DNA of 64,000 nucleotides from CBDCOD01 sp965219665 (GTDB lineage: Bacteria; Pseudomonadota; Gammaproteobacteria; CAKMZV01): assembly GCA_965219665.1 (NCBI GenBank), contig CBDCOD010000024.1, positions 186,001 through 250,000 of the forward strand. Direction: 5' to 3'. The notes under the pieces are model-generated. The model saw only the letters and a program-made list of their open reading frames with translations, made no database searches and was not told where the DNA came from. The translations under genes and the position numbers were made by a program. Positions 59,321 through 64,000 of the stretch are shown piece by piece; position 1 is the stretch's first letter, and the number at the start of each line of letters is the position of its first letter.

Positions 59321-60454
59321 ATGGCAGAATTTGGTCTAAGCATTGTTATCCCCACTTTTCATGAGGTGCAAAATCTAAAAGCGTCTGTGGAGGCTGTGGC
59401 AGAAGCACTGCACGACACCTGTTCTTATGAAGTATTGTTTATGGATGACTGCTCTCAGGATGGTAGTGTAGAGTTAGTGGCAACTTTGTCTAAAGAGTAT
59501 CCGGTTAGGCTTGTTGAACGTATGGAGCGGCATGGGCTGTCGGAGGCAGTCATTGATGGCTTCAAAGAAGCGCGATACGACTATATTATTGTGATGGATG
59601 CTGACTTATCTCATCCTGCTGCTGCATTACCACAGATGTTGCAAAAGCTGCATAATAATCAGGCAGATTTTGTAGTAGGATCACGTTATATACAAGGCGG
59701 ATCGTTGGACGGTAGTTGGGGATTCCTGAGACGGTTGAATTCAAAGGGTGCTACTTGGCTTGCTAAGCCCTTAGCTACTGTCTCTGATCCAATGTCAGGT
59801 TTTTTTGGTATTCGTAGAGAGTTATTGAAGCACATATTGCCACTGCTGTCACCGATTGGTTACAAAATTGGCTTAGAGGTACTGGTAAAGTCAGGCATTA
59901 CACGCATTTACGAACACCCTATCCATTTTCGGGATAGACAGTTTGGGCAGAGCAAAATGACCTTCACTGAGCAGTATCGCTATTTGCGTCATTTACGTCG
60001 CTTATACCAACACAAATTCACCGTTTGGGCAGAGGTTACGCAGTTTGCGACAGTTGGGCTATCGGGTTTTTTAATTGATTTGTCTGCTTACTTCTTATTG
60101 CAATTTTTGGGGTTATCGCATGGAATTGCCCGTGCTATATCTTTTTGGTTTGCTGTAAGTTGGAATTGGTTTTGGAATAGAACACTGACTTTTAGCAATC
60201 GCATGAAACGAGATAAGATGCGGCAATGGTCAGAGTTTGTAATCTCTAGTCTATTTGGATTTTCTGCCAATGTAGGTGCGTATTGGTTGTTGACATACTC
60301 GGTACCCTTCTTCTCGGAAAATCAATGGTTGGCATTAGTCACTGGCGTCTTGTTAGGAATGGGTTTTAATTACACATTTTCTAGCCTACTCGTGTTCCCA
60401 GCACTTAGACAGGCAGAGCCAGGTGGGAAGCCGCCCGCAGACTCTCATGATTAA
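59321..60454 (+). CDS. GT2 glycosyltransferase fused to a GtrA-like membrane domain
   Basis: Residues 1-240 are a dolichol/undecaprenyl-phosphate mannosyltransferase-like GT2 domain (LSIVIPTFHEVQNL, then the DxD in MDADLSHPAAALPQML, and SDPMSGFFGIRRELL). Residues 250-370 have four transmembrane helices of the GtrA type, in which FATVGLSGFLIDLSAYFLL is the entry. Fusions of this kind transfer a sugar to a lipid carrier and may help flip it. I start at ATG 59321 (AGAGGC five bases upstream); GTG at 59306 is in frame. It follows manC directly. Confidence 0.88.
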   Translation: MAEFGLSIVIPTFHEVQNLKASVEAVAEALHDTCSYEVLFMDDCSQDGSVELVATLSKEYPVRLVERMERHGLSEAVIDGFKEARYDYIIVMDADLSHPAAALPQMLQKLHNNQADFVVGSRYIQGGSLDGSWGFLRRLNSKGATWLAKPLATVSDPMSGFFGIRRELLKHILPLLSPIGYKIGLEVLVKSGITRIYEHPIHFRDRQFGQSKMTFTEQYRYLRHLRRLYQHKFTVWAEVTQFATVGLSGFLIDLSAYFLLQFLGLSHGIARAISFWFAVSWNWFWNRTLTFSNRMKRDKMRQWSEFVISSLFGFSANVGAYWLLTYSVPFFSENQWLALVTGVLLGMGFNYTFSSLLVFPALRQAEPGGKPPADSHD

Positions 60455-60456
60455 GT

Positions 60457-60852
60457 ATGGATAAAGTGGGTTTATTTAGGCATCTTGGGGCCATGCTGTA
60501 TGACAGTTTTTTTGTTATTGCACTGTTGATGCTGGCAACTGTTCCATGGGTAGTTATATTTGGAGAGTCGTTGCAGAGTCATACCTGGTTGCAATTTTTC
60601 TTTAGGGTGTATTTACTAGTAATATGGTCAGCCTATTTTCTAGTATTTTGGTATTATAGAAGTGCTACATTGGGTATGGTTATTTGGAAAATTAAACTGA
60701 GTAGTTTGAAAAAGGAGCGTTTGACTATGAAGGCGTGCCTCTATCGTTGGTTGGTTGCGTGGGGCTGGTTGATTATGATTCCTGCATTGTACATACTGGC
60801 AAAAAAACCAACATGGCACGATAAAGCCAGCCAAACGCAGTTAGTACGTTAA
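60457..60852 (+). CDS. RDD-family membrane protein
   Basis: A 131-residue inner-membrane protein with three helices (about 17-37, 48-67, 94-113). RHLGAMLYDSFFVIALLML carries the Arg-Asp part of the RDD motif (LYD), and the C-terminal KKPTWHDKASQTQLV is a hallmark of the family. Function is unknown. It lies 2 bases after the glycosyltransferase stop and 9 bases before serB. Confidence 0.85.
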   Translation: MDKVGLFRHLGAMLYDSFFVIALLMLATVPWVVIFGESLQSHTWLQFFFRVYLLVIWSAYFLVFWYYRSATLGMVIWKIKLSSLKKERLTMKACLYRWLVAWGWLIMIPALYILAKKPTWHDKASQTQLVR

Positions 60853-60861
60853 GTTAAGAAT

Positions 60862-61680
60862 ATGTATAAAGCAGTTATTCATAGCAACCGTATATTGCCT
60901 CAAGATATTGCCTTGCTGCAAAGCATAGGGTCATTACAAACAGGCAATGGCTATAGCGTATTAGAAAGTGCAGAGCCCTTTGATTGTGATGTGCTTAGGG
61001 AGCAATACGACTGTAATCAACTATTACAGAGTCAGAAACCTATTAAATTAGTTATCAGTGATATGGATTCTACGCTGATTGCCATTGAGTGTATTGATGA
61101 AATTGCTGATTTTGTTGGGGTGAAAGAACAGGTTTCAGCAATTACTCAGCGCGCTATGGCAGGTGAGCTTGATTTTGAAGCATCATTACAGCAGCGGGTT
61201 GCATTATTAGAGGGATTGTCTATTGAGGCATTGCAGCAGGTTTATGAGCAGCGTTTACGCTTTAATGCTGGCGCAGAGCGTCTTTTAGTTGAATTGAACT
61301 GTCGTAATATTCCCTTTGCACTGGTTTCTGGCGGGTTTACTTTTTTTACAGATAGGGTTCAAAAGCGCTTAGGTTTTGAGTATGCACGTTCTAATGTGTT
61401 AGAAGTGGTGGGTGGTAAATTAACGGGTCGAACTATTGGACCGATAATAGATGCAGCAGCTAAGAAGCGCTATTTGCTGGAGTTATGTGCACATTTGGGT
61501 ATTGAACCAGCACAAACTATCGCAATAGGAGATGGTGCGAATGACTTACCCATGTTACAAACAGCAGCTATTAGCGTTGCCTTTCGTGCCAAGCCTATCG
61601 TACGTCATCAAGCCAGCTGGCAGCTTAACCATAGTGGCTTGGATAGTATTCTGTCTATATTAGAGCAGCAGAGTGTCTAG
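60862..61680 (+). CDS. serB: Phosphoserine phosphatase
   Basis: The last step of serine synthesis. HAD-family motifs are all present: VISDMDSTLIAIECIDEIA (nucleophile D67), SGGFTFFTDRV and GDGANDLPMLQTAAISVAF. The N-terminal regulatory part is shorter than in E. coli (272 versus 322 residues). It overlaps the end of the convergent transporter gene by 4 bases. Confidence 0.94.
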   Translation: MYKAVIHSNRILPQDIALLQSIGSLQTGNGYSVLESAEPFDCDVLREQYDCNQLLQSQKPIKLVISDMDSTLIAIECIDEIADFVGVKEQVSAITQRAMAGELDFEASLQQRVALLEGLSIEALQQVYEQRLRFNAGAERLLVELNCRNIPFALVSGGFTFFTDRVQKRLGFEYARSNVLEVVGGKLTGRTIGPIIDAAAKKRYLLELCAHLGIEPAQTIAIGDGANDLPMLQTAAISVAFRAKPIVRHQASWQLNHSGLDSILSILEQQSV

Positions 61681-62558
61681 CTTTTTGGATTGAGTAGCCA
61701 TGTGTCCACGCGATGGATAAGTGCGGCACCAAGAATAATTAGCACACCCCCTATAAATAAATTGAGTGACACCATCTCGTTTAAGAGCATAACGCCCCAG
61801 ATTACACCAAATAAAGGGATGACTAAGGTAACAGATGCCACCTTGGCAGAGCCAATATGTTTCATAAGCCTAAAATAAAGCCAAAAGGCAGCTGCTGTGC
61901 ATAATACGCCCAAAATAAGAGGTGCTTGCCATGCCGTCCATTGCCATTTTGGTATATATATATGACTCCAGCCAATAATGAATAAAAACAGTGTCGCACA
62001 AAACATACTGACACAGGCAGACATTAGGGGTGGCACTGTGTGTAGGTATTTACGGCTTATAGTAATCGCAATTGCATAGCACACGCCTGAGGCCAGACAC
62101 ATCAATAGAGCCAAACTATTTTGCTGGCGCATCGTAATATCAGATAGGCTATCGTAGAACAAAATAACAAGCCCAAGCACACTGATAAAAGCCCCAAACA
62201 TTTGTAGGCGTGTGAACGGCTCTTTTAGCCATATAGTAGCCAATAAAGCAGTAAATATGAGAGTATTAGCATTTAAAATAGACACAAAACCTGACTGCAG
62301 CCATACCGTTGCTTGCGCTAATAGGGTGAATGGAATGGCAGAATTTAATATGCCTGCAAGTGCTAATATCATCCAGGTGTGCAGCGGTAAGCGTTTCCAG
62401 TGTCCCAATAATATAACAAAAGGGAGTAAGCAGCTTGCTCCTATAGCCACCCTCCAAAAAATGATATTGATGCTGCCTAAGTCTTGAGTTCCTATTTTCA
62501 TGAATACGAAAGAGGCCCCCCATAGTGCTGACAGTAATATAAATTGAGCAATAATCAT
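61677..62558 (-). CDS. EamA/DMT-family transporter
   Basis: A 293-residue inner-membrane protein with ten hydrophobic helices in two EamA repeats (WGASFVFMKIGTQDLGSINIIFWRV in the first, GVCYAIAITISRKYL in the second). Substrates of this family vary (amino acids, metabolites). Its start overlaps the ribD stop by 4 bases, so it belongs to the nrdR-ribD transcript; an exporter of the riboflavin type is conceivable but not shown. Confidence 0.9.
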   Translation of the reverse strand: MIIAQFILLSALWGASFVFMKIGTQDLGSINIIFWRVAIGASCLLPFVILLGHWKRLPLHTWMILALAGILNSAIPFTLLAQATVWLQSGFVSILNANTLIFTALLATIWLKEPFTRLQMFGAFISVLGLVILFYDSLSDITMRQQNSLALLMCLASGVCYAIAITISRKYLHTVPPLMSACVSMFCATLFLFIIGWSHIYIPKWQWTAWQAPLILGVLCTAAAFWLYFRLMKHIGSAKVASVTLVIPLFGVIWGVMLLNEMVSLNLFIGGVLIILGAALIHRVDTWLLNPKS

Positions 62559-63670
62559 TCTATAGGTACGAATGTGTGTCGCAAGGTGTTACCAAAATAT
62601 TCGATGCCTTGTCGTTGCCAATTTAGGCGTTGATCAAAGCGTTGTATATGAGGTAGCACGAAAGCAGGATACCCTTTATTTCCTAATAGAATAGAGCTTT
62701 GATAAATAAATAGTTGATTGACTAAATTAGCTTTGATAAAGGCTCCGCCCAAAATAGATCCTGCTTCTACCAGTACAGATTGCACGCCTTTTTGCACCAA
62801 TATCTGCATAACGGCTTGTAAATTTAAGCCCTCGTTAGCACTTTGGCATCGCTCCCATTGAATGTGCTGCCTATCCTCAGCATGGTTTTGTGTGAGGATG
62901 AGTAGAGGGCTATCACTTGAAAATAATGGAATATCCCCCATTGATTTTAAGCGATTATGGCTGTCTAGAATGACGCGCAGGCTATGGTGATGAGGGCGCA
63001 AGTCAAAATGCAGGCGCTGTTTTTGTATTGTATTTAGGCGGATAGTTAGCTGTGCATTATCACGTAAGACGGTTTGTGAGCTGCTAAGTATGGCGTGATG
63101 CTCCAGGCGTTGCAAATGAGCATCTGCACGTGCCTCTGGGCTGCTAATCCACTGACTTGTGCCATCTGCTGCAGCAATGCGTCCGTCTAAACTTGTCGCT
63201 GCTTTGAGGGTTACCCAGGGTTTATTATGTTCATGAAAATAAAAGTAGGCAGGATTGATTGAGCGCGCTTGTTGAGCAGCAGCATTACTTTCTACCTCTA
63301 TACCTGATTTACGCAGTGCGGCAACACCTTTGCCAGCGACTATGGGATTGGGGTCTTCTATTGCTATAACGACTTTTTTAACTCGGGCAGCAATGAGAGC
63401 ATCAGTGCATGGCGGGGTTTTGCCATGATGGGCACAAGGCTCTAAACTAACCCATGCGGTTGCGCCTTGCGTATCTATACCCCGTGCTTGCGCATCTTTG
63501 AGTGCGGCAACTTCAGCATGGTCTTCACCAGCAAACTGGTGCCAGCCTTCACCAATAATATGGTCTTTTTTGGTTAACGTGCAGCCAACACAAGGATTAG
63601 GCTTTGTACTATATTTTCCTTTTTGTGCTAACTCTAAGCATCTGACAAGCGCAGGATGCAGAGAATTCAT
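62555..63670 (-). CDS. ribD: Bifunctional diaminohydroxyphosphoribosylaminopyrimidine deaminase / 5-amino-6-(5-phosphoribosylamino)uracil reductase
   Basis: RibD does the second and third steps of the riboflavin pathway. The N-terminal deaminase has the zinc motifs HAEVAAL and EPCAHHGKTPPC (about residues 50-85), and the C-terminal reductase begins near WVTLKAATSLDGRIA. 371 residues is normal. Its ATG overlaps the nrdR stop, giving the nrdR-ribD pairing common in proteobacteria. Confidence 0.95.
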   Translation of the reverse strand: MNSLHPALVRCLELAQKGKYSTKPNPCVGCTLTKKDHIIGEGWHQFAGEDHAEVAALKDAQARGIDTQGATAWVSLEPCAHHGKTPPCTDALIAARVKKVVIAIEDPNPIVAGKGVAALRKSGIEVESNAAAQQARSINPAYFYFHEHNKPWVTLKAATSLDGRIAAADGTSQWISSPEARADAHLQRLEHHAILSSSQTVLRDNAQLTIRLNTIQKQRLHFDLRPHHHSLRVILDSHNRLKSMGDIPLFSSDSPLLILTQNHAEDRQHIQWERCQSANEGLNLQAVMQILVQKGVQSVLVEAGSILGGAFIKANLVNQLFIYQSSILLGNKGYPAFVLPHIQRFDQRLNWQRQGIEYFGNTLRHTFVPIE

Positions 63671-64000
63671 GTCCGCTTGCCGGAAGAAATATCATTCAGT
63701 TCACGCTCGAAGTCATCAGTGCTTTGAAACTGTTTATAAACAGAAGCAAATCGTACATAGGCAACTAAATCTATTTCGTGTAAGGCCTTCATAACCAATT
63801 CGCCCAGATATTGAGAGGAGACCTCTGGCTCGCCAGACTTGCTGATTTTTAAGGCGATTTTTTCAATAATGCCCTCAATGTGCTCAGCACTGATGGGACG
63901 TTTTTCTAAGGATTTTTCCAGACCAGCGTGTAATTTATCACGATTAAAATGTTCTCGAGCATCGTTACGCTTGATAACGCGCGGAAATTTTAAGTCTATA
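63667..64000 (-). CDS. nrdR: Transcriptional repressor NrdR (partial; 5' end beyond the window)
   Basis: The minus frame from the window edge to the TGA at 63667-63669 reads DLKFPRVIKRNDAREHF and ends with DDFERELNDISSGKRT. FPRVIKR, the ATP-cone sequence (LEKSLEKRPI, EIDLVAYVRFASVYKQF) and the tail identify NrdR, which represses ribonucleotide reductase genes in response to dNTP levels. The zinc-ribbon N-terminus lies beyond position 64000. About 110 residues are visible; the stop overlaps the ribD start. Confidence 0.92.
   Translation of the reverse strand, partial: IDLKFPRVIKRNDAREHFNRDKLHAGLEKSLEKRPISAEHIEGIIEKIALKISKSGEPEVSSQYLGELVMKALHEIDLVAYVRFASVYKQFQSTDDFERELNDISSGKRT

Noticed and set aside
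1..64000. CRISPR arrays, tRNA, rRNA or tmRNA genes
   Set aside because: No spaced direct repeats and no cloverleaf or rRNA-like sequence was recognised by eye in the gaps, though a covariance search was not possible.

Overview
The window reads as a chromosomal stretch of a proteobacterium, most likely a gammaproteobacterium. The signs are pheS-pheT-ihfA-merR in a row, EF-P with EpmB, pcnB, typA, an unfused nuoC/nuoD pair inside a complete 14-subunit complex I operon, and LPS (waaA) and outer-membrane genes. A DUF2818-like gene after nuoN is a trait I associate more with betaproteobacteria. I cannot name the genus. Most of the window is housekeeping DNA with very short gaps and many ATGA-type overlaps.
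Layout. 1-4120 is accessory DNA: a HEPN-domain gene cut at its 3' end by a complete IS3-family element (565-1780, 4-bp target duplication), then genes followed by integron attC-like sites. The first pair couples a DisA/DAC-like nucleotide cyclase domain to a Cap15-like (2TM + beta-barrel) cyclic-dinucleotide effector, which looks like a CBASS-like abortive defence module with an unusual cyclase. 4126-25687 holds pepN and then nuoA-nuoN, interrupted twice: by an Nmad2/Nmad3 pair related to DNA-modification islands (between nuoE and nuoF; Nmad3 frameshifted) and by a beta-propeller lipoprotein (between nuoM and nuoN). 25747-32627 holds typA, a metal ABC transporter operon (binding-protein gene frameshifted in its His-rich loop, plus an unlisted 45-residue membrane ORF at its head), folK and pcnB. 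32847-37022 holds a solitary HEPN protein, purH, purD and an acetyltransferase. 37254-40667 holds a transposase scrap, a gamma-class carbonic anhydrase-like gene, tag, cysS and, divergently, rpmI-rplT. 40695-48442 runs pheS-pheT-ihfA-merR-like-glyQ-glyS-pgsA. 48439-54668 holds a small unknown gene, an outer-membrane protein, waaA and epmB (reverse), efp and gyrB. 54668-57893 holds ribE and ribBA separated by the fused remains of a restriction-modification system, then a NYN-domain gene and smpB. 57893-61680 holds manC, a GT2-GtrA glycosyltransferase, an RDD protein and serB. The minus-strand end is a DMT transporter, ribD and a partial nrdR.
How it works together. Complex I genes supply the respiratory proton pump. 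efp and epmB supply a translation factor and its lysylating enzyme. ribE, ribBA and ribD make riboflavin; in many bacteria nrdR sits next to ribD as it does here. The accessory material is concentrated at the left end and as small insertions or scars inside otherwise conserved operons: nuoE/F, nuoM/N and ribE/ribBA.
Limits. Everything is read by eye from the sequence and translations. No homology search, structure prediction or promoter scoring was run. The two frameshifts could be sequencing errors.
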